Source: Pegea sp. RAD2-039 (taxonomy: Eukaryota; Chordata; Thaliacea; Salpida; Salpidae). Taken from it: 64,000 nucleotides of DNA. Location of the stretch: positions 682,001 through 746,000 of the forward strand of contig JAQGEQ010000048.1 of NCBI GenBank assembly GCA_034620365.1. The letters run 5' to 3'. The notes below the pieces were generated by a model. The model saw only the letters and a program-made list of their open reading frames with translations. It was not told where the DNA came from and searched no databases. Numbering within the stretch: the first letter of the stretch is position 1; the number at the start of each line of letters is the position of its first letter. Shown here piece after piece: positions 37,935-50,875 of this stretch. Both the position numbers and the translations under genes were made by a program.

Positions 37935-40502
37935 TTTTGGTGAATTATCTATAGATGCAAAAATTAATTAAATAGTTGAAATAAACCAATCTAAACATCA
38001 AGTTAAATTATTAGATTATTAATAATTATAAATTATTAAAATTCAACCACATTGAAAAAATTATTAATTTAATATTAGGTAGTTATTCAAATTAACAAAC
38101 TTGGATTAAAATTGTGGTTAAGCAGAAATATTGATTTAGTTTGACTATTTTACAATAGAAATAAGCAACTTAAAAGATTACACCAAAATAAAACAAATTA
38201 ATTTAATTCAGTTAACAAACATAACAATTTTAAATTTATTTCATAAAATAAACCAAAAACTCTGTAAGAATAAACATGCGAAAAACAGTTCACAACTCAA
38301 ATTAGAATATATGATTAAGATATTGATAATCACCAAAGACTGATGTTGAATGCTATTTATTTATTTTTATTTAATTAATTAATAACTTTCTTTAGCTTAT
38401 AAACAAACTTACCAAGTTCACTTAACAACAGTCTGATTACTTAGTCAAGATGTTAATAACCAGGCAACAAGAGCTGCCAAATATATTTTTTTAAATCTCA
38501 TTCTTCTAATAAAGTTCATACAAAAATATTTACTTTATTAAATCTTCATAGTATTAAGTAAATGTAAGCTATGAAACAGATTATTATTAATCTTAAAAAA
38601 GAACTTGTAGTGTTGCACAATTTTTGTTTACTTGACATTTGATTATTTGTGTAACTTTTTAAAACAATTTTTTTATGCATTAATCTATTTCCTTAATTAA
38701 AGTACTGATGCTTCTACAAAAGGAATAAGTAAAATCATACTTTTTCGGTTTAGATTGAACTAGTTACTTATAGTCATTCGGTTTTGTAATTAATATTAGG
38801 TTTAAAAATGCACTACAAAGATAGCTTTTAGCATTTATAAGTTTGTAATAAGCTTCTTTAATCAAAGTAACAAAAAATGAGTTGATTAATAAAAACTATG
38901 TAAAAATGTCTAGAATAATGAAAAACACATTTTTATAGTATTTTCCTATAGTTTTTTAGTAAGTTTGTTTTATAGCGTTGTTTAATAAATATAAAAAAGA
39001 AAATATCGTTTTATCTTTAATTTCAAAAATTAGAATGAACAAAAATTAAACTTTTGATGTTGAGATAATTATTTGATATATTGATATACCATTATTTTTC
39101 TGCAGTCATATTGTTTTGTGTTCGCTATAAGAGCTGTATAAATTTTTATCTGCAGCCATCGAATGAAATAAATAAATTTTATTATTTTCATCCATAAAAA
39201 ATCATATAAAAAATAATTTTTTGTTAGTGTTATCAGTGTATTATAATGTAATTATATAAAAGTTTATTTTGCATTAAATATATGCTTAAGCTATTTGGAA
39301 AATAGCTGTAATTTTTCTAATTGGTTAAAATATAATTTTTGCCCGGTTATAACAACTTATAACCGCGTTTTGCTTTAAATTTGATCTTGAAAAGATAAAA
39401 AACATTTACGTGCTTTTTCTTGTCAATAATGTTTTGCAAACAAGACCTAAATTTGGGTGTTTTAACAAAGCAAATACTATTAAAAGATATAAATTTTTTA
39501 ATTATTATTTTTCCTTTATAATTTTTCCTGGCGTCTTTGCGTCATAAATTTTAATTTATTTTCTAAATTATATTTAAGTTATTATCTAAGTTATTTAAAA
39601 AGTCCAAAATGTGCAAAAAAAATTTGCTTGACAGCGCTTTGTGCGGTAGATTCTGTCGCTAGGTTACCCTCTCGCTTGTTTCATGCTGTTATTAATGAAT
39701 GAAAATGTAAAACCATCACACAAAACTAAATTATACCAAGACTGCAAGTAAAAAAAAATCAACTGAATATTAAGCTATTTTAACTGCATTTTAAAGTGAG
39801 TCAAGTCTTGTTAGATTGATTTCAAACTATGAAGTTTGTTTAAATTTTTATTTATATCAAATTTTAGCTATAAAACTAAATTTATTTAAACATTTTCTTT
39901 AGTGTTTTTAGTAGATAGTATAAATTAGTTAATTAATTTATGAAATTTAATTTTAATAATTGTAATTCTATTTTTTCAATGTAATTATTTTTATTATTAA
40001 TTGTAACAATAGCATTAATAATTAATTATTAGTTAAACAATAATACAAAATAGTTTTGGTTATGTTTTTGAAATCGTTCCTCTTGTTTTTTTTCTTATTA
40101 TAAGTCAAGTTTTCTTTTTTTTATTTACTTTTTTCCATATTTCCTTAAGTTTATTTTATAAATGGCATTTTATTCATCTCACAAAATAAAGTACTCAAGA
40201 AATACTTCTTTTACTGAAATGATTTCTATCATAACTATTTTTCAATTTACTTTTGCTAATTAGTGTTCATTAAACATTTTAAGCTATTCACTATAATTAG
40301 TATTTATTTATTGACATTATTTTTGTGGTTATTAGATAATTATATATTTTCTTATTCTTTATTCTACTAGTATAAGATGACATTAAGAAGATTTTAAAGT
40401 TCAACTGGTTTGAAAAGTTCTACGCAATTAACTTCAACTTTTAAGGTTAACACTTTTAAGCTTGAAGAGATAATTTTTTCAACTTATTTGAGCTTTTCTT
40501 AG
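37935..40502. other. Divergent promoter region, LIAT1-like and QRICH2-like genes
   Basis: About 2.6 kb of AT-rich DNA between two divergent genes. The most GC-rich part is near 39620-39700, which may mark a promoter or an untranslated exon. Within it, 39655-39667 (GTCGCTAGGTTAC) is one base off an RFX X-box. No coding sequence is seen. Confidence 0.35.
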
Positions 40503-43500
40503 ATGACTGAAGAGACTGATAATTTTCTTAGTTTCATCACTGACACAAAAGCTACAGAAGATCAGTCTGGAGGCACTCAAAAGACTTTGACTGAGTTATT
40601 AGATTTATCTTTAAGAACACCAGAGGTAAGTTGCATAAAAATCAAAATCAAATGTTTGAATTTTACTAAATTTTTCTTTTTAGATCGGCGCTGTAAATTT
40701 TAACATATTGCATAGACTACTATCTCATATTTTACAACATATTGGTTTGGCTGACAAAGTTACAGTAATAGAAAAAGGTTTAATTTTGTCTATTTTATAA
40801 TCAAATCATCCATTAATTGATTCTTTAGTTCATCATATTCAATGTCTGATATTTTGAACCTTAATTTAGTTTATTGTTAAGCTTATTCAAGCCAAGTAAC
40901 AGAAAATATAAGTTATTGACATAAAAAATGTTAAACTAACAACTGTATTTTAATATTTATTTTTAAAGAAATTATTGATCTTAAAATGTTTGGTATTCTT
41001 GTTTAATTTTCCTGTTCACTATATTTTAAACATTTTTAGGTTTACCATTACCTAGATTTGGGCCAGATGTACTAAATTTAGAAAAAAAGGTGCTAGTTTT
41101 GGAGGATCAAATAGGAGTGTTAAATGAATATCCTACCAATCAAGATGTATTTGCACAATCAAAGTTAGTTTTTCAACTTTTTAAGAAAACAGATTTAATG
41201 TAAATTGCAACATTTGAGATTATATTGACTCAAGCCAAAAGTCAAATCCTCTACAATAAGTAATTAGTTTGTTTTAATTCTCAAATTGCTCTGCAATAAA
41301 CAATTGACAAGTTTTTTCTTGAATTAATGTTTATAATAATAGTTATATATCAATTATTATAATTACATAAATTTTAAAGCTTAATTTTTTGTCTTTCTCA
41401 TTGCTTTAAGAAATTATTCTTAAGCGAATTAACTTGTATATAAATACATCATCTTATAAAGAGCGGAAACTGCTATCAATCCTGCTGCGACGGCCTGGCA
41501 AGCTATTCAGATTCGAAAACGAATTGAAGCCAATGAAACTGGCGTCACAAAGGTTCATAGAAAAATCAAACTATCTGGCTTTTTACAAAATAGTTTATAA
41601 AATTAACTATTTTTATCATAAGTACTCTTATTTTATATAGTAGATGCTTTTACTGACAAAGTAGTATTAGTGATAAATGTCAGTTAAAATTTGTCATTTT
41701 TTAAAGTCATTGGGACTGATTGATGAAATTTTGAGAGAGATTAATGTTATTCAAAAGTTTCAAATAAAATTGAAAGAAGAAATTGATGCAACCAACACCA
41801 AGGTAATTTTGAATAGTAAGCAATAAAAAAATGTCAAGTCATAAATGAACTGAGAGAAATAATTTGGTACAATTTCTAAATTTTTATCTTAAAAAAGTAA
41901 TAGACAACTTAAAGTTGTTTTTTCATACTTTTAGCTCGACGAATCAATCTCTTTAAATGAGAAGAGGCATTTAGAGTATCTTGCAATGTTTGAAAATCAT
42001 GATAATGAGATTGTAAGTTGACAATTTTACATGTATCTCACGTATTAGGTTGCTTGTTCTCTTTTAAGAAAACAATCAATGATTTCATTGAAGAATTGCC
42101 TCCAATAGAAGACTTTGCTCAATTTGTTACTTGGCCAGTAGTCTCACAAGCTCTTCTGCAAAAACCAGAAAAACACGCTCATGCCACTGCTAAAGAAAAG
42201 GTTTTAATTTTCCTCATTATTTTCATGAAATTTCAAAAATTAAGAGTTTCTAGTTTGAGGATTTTTGTATCAGACCCATTAGTGTTAGTAACAGTTCGCT
42301 TGATGAGGTTTTAGTCAGAAGTTGAAGAGATCATCTTCGCAGATTCTTTGTTATTATAATTAAAATTTACAGAAAAAAAGGAAAGAAATTTCAAGAAAAA
42401 AATCAACTCATAGTAGTTCACGGAGTAGTTCACGAAGTCGTAGATCAACGAGTCTTCATCGACTGAAGAAGAAAACTTCTTCATCTTCTCGGAGCGGGTC
42501 AACTTCTAACTCAAGCGCAGATGTGAGGCAGAAGACAGAACCTCCAAGAAGTCGATCAATTACTAAAAAGAGCTACAAGAGACTTGATAGTAGAGATTCA
42601 ACAGAAGAGCGAGAGATTAGAAAGAAAATTAGAGCTGAGAAAAATAGTTTTAAAGATGATCAAAGTAAAGTCAAGAGTAAAAAGAAAAAGTTGAAAGAAA
42701 TTGAAAAAAAACCAACTCGTTTGTCTGCCAATAAAACAGAAGTTAAAGTAGAGCGAAAAGTTTCTCCGGTGAGGAAACTTGGTAAAAAGGTTCTTGATGG
42801 AAGTTTTCGAGAAAAAAATACGAAGCCCCAAGATAAATATAGCTCTGATAATGACAGCTCCGCTGAAAGTCTGGTCTCTAACATCAAATCCAAGAATTTC
42901 TACAATGAAATGAAAAATAAAAAAACAAGTAGTAAATCTCCTAGTAAGAACAACTTTGAACGCGAGACTCGAAGATCGAGAAGAGGTTCTTTTGAAGATT
43001 CAAGAACATTAAAACTGGGATCAAATACAGAGATAGCATCTAGTATATCGGTGATAGATATTAGAAATAGTTTGTTAAAAAAGAAGAACAGCAGTGCCAT
43101 GAATTTAGCAGAAGCCCGAATGAAAGCACCTTCAGTGAGTTTGATGTTTGCTGTAAATAAGAACTAGTTAGTACTAGAACCTTTAAATTTAATAATAGTT
43201 AAGACATAACTAATCAGAAACTTAATTCTAGGGAGCTTTTGCTCTGGAAAAAGTTGGGGGAGTTTTTGATCGTATTGATGACTTGGAAAGCAAATTAAAA
43301 GAAGCAGAGGTAGTTGAAGATTTTTGTTCTGCTGTAAATAAAACTAAATAAATTTATCAATTTATAGAACATTTTAAATGAAAAAGCAAACAAATTTGAT
43401 TTAGATGAAATTAAAGATTTTGGTAAGTATCAAATTAATAATTTTCTAAAAAAGTCTAATCCAAAATAACCGGTGAATATTCTAGTTGACTCACAATTCA

Positions 43501-46500
43501 GCTATCTTCAACGAGGCCAAAACATTTCTATTTATGATGAATTGGAACGTTTAAATAACAGCGTGATGGAACTTCAAGGAAGTAAATCTCAGGTAAATGA
43601 ATTGGTTTTATTAAAGTAGACGTTTTTTTGCATCTCTTTAAGTTGTTTCATTTAGTTTGAAAATTCTTCCATGTATGGTGGTGCTGGTGGTTTTGGTGGA
43701 GCTATAGATATTGGAGGTTTAAATTTACAAAAGCTGTTATCTTTACCCCACGAAAATATACTAGTTGATGGGTCAGGTTATGAAACTACAAGCTCTTTGC
43801 GGGCATTAACTAGAGAGCTGGTCAAGTTAGACTATTTGTTTAAGCAGCTTAGCAGAAAGCTTAGCGTCCATTTTCAGTAAGTTTTATTTGAGTCATCAGA
43901 TTACATATGAATTTTAGTTTAAAGTTGTTATTTAGTTTAGACGTAAAAATTTAGAAAATGATTTTTGCTGTAAATGTAATAGTCACAAAAAAAGAGTTTT
44001 TGTAGATGCTATGAAAATAATTCAATTTTAATCTTGGCAATTATAGAGAGGTACAACATGCAAACGAAAGATTAGATGAAAAAACAGCAGAACTTACCCA
44101 ATCGATGGAAGAAATAAAAACAGATGTTGTAGAAGTAAAAAGATTTACAAAAGAACTAGAAGGAGGGAACTTGTTAACTTTGATGAAAGCGTTAGGTTTC
44201 TCTACAGAATCAGATCTTTGTGATGATCCAAAAACTATTAGTAACTTACCAGCAATCAATAATATAGCCAATAGTTTTGGTATAAAAGGTTTTAACAAAG
44301 TCAACTTAGATTCCTTTTCAATATTTTCTTCTCCCCATTTATCAATTGCCTCCAAATTGAGCTTACACAGAAAGATTATGGTAACCAATTTGAATGAAAT
44401 CTTAAATAAAACCATAATTTTATTTGGATTTATTTTAGGAATCCAACGCTCTTACAAGCTTACAAAATGGTTTGGTGGGATTACAAGCAGAAGTTAAGAA
44501 GTTATCTGAAAACATCAACATAGCTATGAAGAAAAACCAAAATAATTACCAACAGATGCAGGTTTGGTTTCAAATACAGATAAATACTTTGTGTTCTTTT
44601 ATATCATTTTGGTCTTTAACAGAAATTGCAGAAAAATGTTGAAGTTTTGGATGAAGTTAAAGCAAGTAAAGAGCTTGTGAAAAGAGATATTGAAATTGTA
44701 AGCTGGTATTTCACATTTGACGAAATACAATTTGTATTGGGTATAGATTAGATGCTAGAGCTTTTTAAATAAGTCTCATACTTATAAGATTCAATGTCAA
44801 TAATACTATGCTCATTATTAGAGTATTTTATTAATCTTTTTAACATTTGTGTTTGTAGAAAGCAGACAAAAAAATGCTTAGTACAAAAGTTGACAGAGCA
44901 GATTTTGATTTAAGTACACAGCATGTGACAGATAAGTTATCAGAGTTTTTAGATCAATTCAATTCAAAAGTGAGTTCCAAATTTGTTTAATCACTTTCTT
45001 GACTTATGCTGGCTCAGAAGTTAAAAAGAGAAAATGTTTTTAGGATTCTGAATGGCAAAATATGATGGAGAAATTAGCTGCTGATTTAGAAAGCAAATTA
45101 GATCGTATTGAATTGGACTCTATAAAACAACAGTTGGAAAAAAGGTTTGACTTCAGTTTTTTTCAACTTATAAATTTATTTGAGTGCTACTTAAGTTTTT
45201 TTTGAAAGCATTACACATTTTATATTTAGTTCAACAGCAATTGTTAATTTTATTAAGGAGCTATCAGCTTAAAACACTTACAATTCAGTTCATTTTATAT
45301 AAAACAATCAATTAATTTATCATTTTACCAAAAAATTTGTTGTGTTTCTAAATTATATTTAGAAAAAGGATATTTTGATGATAACATTTTCATCTTACGT
45401 CTATTAGGTTGAGTTTGTTACGAAAATTGATGAATGAACGACCGACAAGATACTCAAAAGAAATAGAAATTGATGGAGATGATGCAGCTGGATTCCGTAA
45501 ACAATTAATCCCTAATTACAATTGTATCTCATGTAATCGACCCTTAGAACTAACACCATCTGGGTTGGTTTATCTCTGCTTAATGTTTACTTTTATTTCA
45601 ATAAAACTAATTTGTTGTTTCAGTCCGTACCCTACAATACCAGCAAATTCAAATTTGCCTGTTACAAGATCTGTCCGACCTTACACTACTTTTGAGTTAG
45701 ATCAAATACGACAGCAAGCACGAGGGTTTGTAAAACTTGATATTTTATCACTAAGTTTAATCACAATGCTGAAAATCTATATTTAGTGAAGCAACTTTCA
45801 AAAAATCTAAATATTAGCGAGCAAAGTTCTTTCATATAAAAATCAAAATTATCAATTTTCTTTGTCTTTAGTCTAAATGTGAGGCAGAATCCTTCGTGTT
45901 ATGCATGCGCTGTAGAAGCAAAACAACAAGCCAGAATGAGAACTATTGAACATCTAGCTGTAGAAATTGATATAGCTAGTCAAATATATCTCGATAAAAA
46001 GTTACCAGCCAATCAGATAGTCGGACAGAAACAAAATCAGTCAGAATGACCTGAAGAAATGTTACAAGAGTTTTAGATTGTTCATTTTGTAGATATGAAT
46101 CAAGTGATGTTCTTGGAAGAGCTTGCGGAGGGAATTATACGATGAATCTTCCACATCGGAAATACACGAAACTTACCCACATCAGGTTTTCAGTTTGTTC
46201 TTTTTCGAGTATCTTCAACTTAAAGTTTGTTTGATTTCTAACATCTTCTTTTCCAGTGATCTTTGGCACGAAGAACCAGTTGTTCCGGTTGATTCTAATC
46301 CTAGTGAAGTAGACATCCAGGGGCACGATGGTCAAATATATAAAGGAAGATTACCAGCAATAGCTGTGCCTGGGACTGCTCCTTCCATTTCTGTATTCAG
46401 ATTTTTTTTCATAAAATCGATAATCAAAAATCAACTCAGTTTTTTTTAAACTTGATTATAATGAATAAAAAAGTTTTTATTTGATAGAATGAATATAAAA

Positions 46501-46811
46501 AGACATTGTTGATCAATTCTAATCATATTTTCAGCAGATGAAACCAAATAAAAGTTCTAGTTATCCTTCGCCACAACGTTCAAACTCTGCTAGAAGTGGA
46601 AGACATTCGGCAAATATGATGGAGAGACTCAGTCCTGCTTCATCACCGGGTCTTACAGAAGGTTTTTCATATTGCTTTTTTGGCAGTTTTATATAATATA
46701 ATCAATGACATCCTTAATAACTATCATTTTCAATTATTATTGAAGTATTATTAAGCTTTTATCTGAAATATGAAATTTATATTTCCAGAAGTTAAAAATG
46801 GACTCGAATAA
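40503..46811 (+). CDS. QRICH2: QRICH2/C16orf96-like sperm-flagellum protein (DUF4795)
   Basis: Twenty-four exons with matching phases: 40503-40625, 40684-40777, 41040-41163, 41462-41552, 41707-41802, 41935-42012, 42069-42200, 42373-43134, 43232-43309, 43368-43422, 43486-43592, 43656-43876, 44047-44380, 44439-44561, 44623-44697, 44859-44969, 45044-45144, 45408-45563, 45624-45725, 45872-46039, 46093-46185, 46257-46392, 46535-46661, 46789-46811; 1,169 residues. The N-terminus ([29 protein letters not shown]) and [14 protein letters not shown] match C16orf96/QRICH2. Exon 8 is long, basic and Ser/Arg-rich. Coiled-coil exons 13-17 lead to the DUF4795 end: [66 protein letters not shown] and [22 protein letters not shown]2 is needed for sperm flagella in mammals. 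The acceptor TTTTCTTAG ends directly at the ATG. Exon 20 leaves by a weak donor (CA|GTCAGA); read through, it would stop at TGA about 10 bases later. Confidence 0.85.
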
Positions 46812-49800
46812 TTTGATTTCAATTCAAGTAAAGTATCTATAAGAAGCATGTTTTTACTTTAAAAAGAAAACAAAATATAAATGCCATCCTATAAATCGCA
46901 GTTTTCAGTTTTTTTTTGTCATCAAACAATTTATGCATTACTTTCCGAGCCTTTAATTATGGAACAATCAGTTTTCCGCTATTTCCAAATGTGAAGAACG
47001 GCTTCTTTGTCTCCTTATAAATGTACAAAACAAACATGATTAGACATATTCGCAATGTATTTTGTTTTCTAATTAAACTGCCCTCTCAAATCTTTTTTAG
47101 TAATTGCACTTTCAAACACTAAAAAATACTTTTAATTTAATAAGCCGCCAGCATTTAAAGAGTAGTTGTTCCGGTTTTGAAAGCCATGTATTGTAAAATA
47201 TAAGCTCCATGTCATAATTATATTTCTTTCACTTTAAACTCATTGTTTAGTCACTCTTATCTGTTAGAACTTTTGCAATAAGTTGATTTTAATAATGTTA
47301 TAAAAACCAAATTTTTATCTAATTAAATCTTTTTGTCGGTAATATTGAACTCGTTACGAATTTCAATAATTTTTTAATTGTAACTTTTCAGTTTTCTTAA
47401 TTAGTGAAAATATAAAGTTTAAATTCGAAAAATAACTGATGAAATAATTTTTTGCTGTTTCATTTCCATAAAATAAACTGAATTATATTTAAAATAATCA
47501 TTTGATTTATTACTTACATTTATATTAAACTTTTAATAGACTTTTTGCTGTTAGCTTTTTCAGTTTTAATGAGCTGTATGTAGATGATTTACGATTTACA
47601 ATATTTTTAGGATGCTTATTTTTTGTCCAAATTGTTTGTTATAGATAATGTTATTAATAATAAATCCGAACAGGAAATAATAATCGTGTTTTTATGAGCA
47701 TTTTTTAACAGTACAAAAAAAGTTATCAATATAAGTCCATAATAATTCAAAAGATTCAGCTTGTGGTTTAAATGTTGTTAAAAACTTAAAGCTACGAAAA
47801 AAACATTAAGTTGAATCTAATAAAAAATATTTATAATTAAAAACCAGGGGCTTAGGGATTCTTGTGATTATAACAAAGCTGGGCTCCTATTAGTGAGAAA
47901 CATTTTATTAAAAAAATGGTTCAATTAGTTATTGCGCAGAACAAAGCATCTACGCTAGCATTTATAAAAAAATGTAAAACAATTTTTATTTGAATTATCT
48001 ATTCATTAATTTCAAAAACAGTTAACGTACATATAAGAATAAATAATATTAATAAATTTATTGATAATATCGCAACCCTGCAGCAGTTATGGAAAGTAAA
48101 AATTACACGAGACTCTGGAATTTCGCAACAATACAGACTGATAAATTAGATCAGATATAAGAAGGCAGAAGTTCAAGAATCTGTAAGAGAATCAATGTTC
48201 GGTAAATTGTAAACATCAAAATACTGAAAAGTGACATAAAGCAAAAAAATAATTAAAAACGTTTTACTTTTAAAACCATACAAATAATATTTCATATACT
48301 TTTCAAACTCAGAAAATTTAACATATCTACCTAACTTATTCAGCTGTGGAGTTCTTCAAGTTAAGTAGCCCTACTCTAAGAGATTACATAATATTCACAT
48401 AATATGTCTAGCTTTTAGAAAATTTTTAATCATGGTTAGTTGACCCTGTAACAGTTCTTATAACTTTTTTTCTATTTTATGTATATAAATACTTTTTATG
48501 ACTACCAATCACAAAGCTCTGAAATTTTATATTTTATACTTATGTATCACAAATTATTTTCTTTCATAAAGTTTTATAATATGAAAAAATTATAATTTTA
48601 GAATGTTGATAAAAGCTCGCATAATAAATATAGGATTAATGAAATTTTACTCAAGTAAAATGTATGATTTGAAAAAACATAATTTGGTCAAAAATATTTG
48701 GTTTACACGAAAATATGCCAAACTCTAAGATATCAAAACTTAAAAATAAGATCAACATAAACTTATTTTTATAAACCCGAAAATGGTTCAATACTTATTT
48801 GGCTCCGAAACTATTTTCACATTTGTTCTTGAAAAGTTGTCATTGAATTTTGTGTGTATCACCGGTGTAAATTTTTATAGAAATTGTAATTTCTATAAAA
48901 AGTATCTTTAAACAATTTAAATTAATTCAAATTAAAAAGAAATTCTTTACTTTTATTTTATTCAGCATTATCGTTATTGTTTATAAATGATAATTTTATT
49001 ATAAGATTTTAAAGTAATATGCTTTAATTTGTTAATTTAATGAGCTTTGAGAACAATTTAGTTTAGAAGTTTAAGTTTATTTCTTTGTAAAAGTTTTCTT
49101 ATTTATTGATATTTTTTATTTTATTTAGTAATACTTATAAACTAAGTTATCTCCTAAAAAAATGATTTTTGTTGAAATGTAATTTTAATGAATAATTATT
49201 TATTCAGTTTTTTAATTATTTAATAAGTAAGAGTGGATCAACTTTATATTCCTCAGATGTAATAATACTTTTTTTTTATTTATAGTTAAAATGAATTTAT
49301 AATTTTTCTGATTTAATCTTTTTAAAGATATTTATAGTTTTTTGTATAATATTTTTCATTATATATAGTTTAGTTATTTATGAATGACTTTATTTGATTA
49401 GAGTTTTACATAGAAATAAACTAATTTAAAGATATAAAGTTTAATTAATATCAAATTTTATTATTAATAACATGTTATAAGGCAAATTTTTTAGCTCATT
49501 GATAAATTTGTTTTGATTAAATTAGATTGTTTGATTTTTACATTAGAAACTAAATAACAATAAATATTAAATTCAGTTATATTGTTAAATTTATAACAGA
49601 TAGAATTATTTTTGATATATGTTAAAGGCAACCCAAAATTATAATATACAAAATTATAATACAAAATAGTTTGTTTATTAATTTATTTTAAACTTAAATA
49701 TATTGATAAACATTACTAGTTTTAAATTATTTAAAAGATTTATTCTAGTGTTCTAAAAGTTTTAAAATACAATTTTCTTAATTTTTTCTTTTAATTTAAT

Positions 49801-50030
49801 TTTTTAATAAAAAATAGTTTTGTAAAAACTAATGATGTTAAAATGACAATATTTTATACTTCATATATAATTCATCTTTTATTTTATATTAATGTTTTTC
49901 AAGCTAATTTATATTTTAGCCAAACACTTGTTGGTGATATTGTACATAGTATGTTTTTTAATAATATCATTTTTTTATAATTGTTTTTTAGAATCTTATA
50001 TATAACAAATTATCCTTAAAAATCCACATT
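46812..50030. other. Intergenic, AT-rich
   Basis: About 3.2 kb between QRICH2-like and UQCRH. Most of it is very AT-rich. A possible isolated exon or gene remnant with ubiquitin-like character is at 48022-48149 (see findings). Otherwise no coding signal. Confidence 0.35.
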
Positions 50031-50875
50031 ATGACAATTGAAGAAGAAAAGATTTTACTTGAAAATTTACCTGAAGAGGTTTCCCATTTTACTTTACTAG
50101 AAATTTACACCATATCAATACAATAAATAAACATAAATAAATATATAAATATACAATTGTGTTGAATTTGCAATACTCTCTATACATAGCTAAAATAAGT
50201 ATTTTTTGGATGATAAATTTTATTTTAAGTTTGTTTATATTATTATTTAACTTCTATGTAATGTCAGCGATTATATTTTTTGTTGCTGATATTTTAAAAT
50301 ATTTCTTTGTGATTTAATAGGAAGATGAACCTGAAGATGAAGAAGCTCAAGAGGAAGAAGCTGAAAATGATGATGAAGAAGACGATGAGGATGATGATGA
50401 CGAAGATGATGATGATGATGAAGAAGAAGAAGAAGAATTAGTTGTTTGTTGATTTAGATAATAATTTACTTTTTAGTTGATATAATATTAACGTATATTT
50501 ATTTCCATTCACAAAAAAATTAAATGAAAAAAATTGTTTTGAAACTTTTTATATCTTAAAGTTGATTTTATTTTTCTAGGATCCTTTTGAAACTGCACGT
50601 GACTCTTGTAAGAACACACATGAGTGTACAAAGCTAGCTGATATACTGGAATCTTGTAATGACCGTGTAACTGGTCGTTCTAATACTGAAGAGAGTTGTG
50701 TTGAAGAAATGATGGATATGCTACATTGTGTTGATCATTGCGTGAGTTTATCTATTTACTAATTCATAATTCTGTTGATATAAGAAAAGTTCTATTTTTA
50801 TCTGTATTCTGACTTGTTTTAAATCTTTAATTTTATTTTTAGGCTACAAAAGCTTTATTTCAACGCCTAAAATGA
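50031..50875 (+). CDS. UQCRH: UQCRH, cytochrome bc1 complex hinge protein
   Basis: Four exons: 50031-50078, 50321-50443, 50580-50741, 50843-50875; 121 residues. This is the acidic hinge subunit (subunit 6) of mitochondrial complex III, which helps cytochrome c1 meet cytochrome c in the intermembrane space. Exon 2 is almost only Glu and Asp (about 40 residues), an acidic run longer than in the 91-residue human precursor. Exons 3-4 carry the conserved part: DPFETARDSCKNTHEC, ESCNDRV, EESCVEEMMDMLHCVDHC and ATKALFQRLK, with the cysteines of the two disulfides that hold the helical hairpin. The leader contains TTTTTTAG at 49984-49991, a likely splice acceptor in the 5' UTR. ATTAAA at 50987-50992 may be the polyadenylation signal. 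Confidence 0.95.

Noticed and set aside
42598-43100. Three minus-strand frames of 66-77 codons
   Set aside because: Shadows of the Ser/Arg/Lys-rich exon of the QRICH2-like gene.
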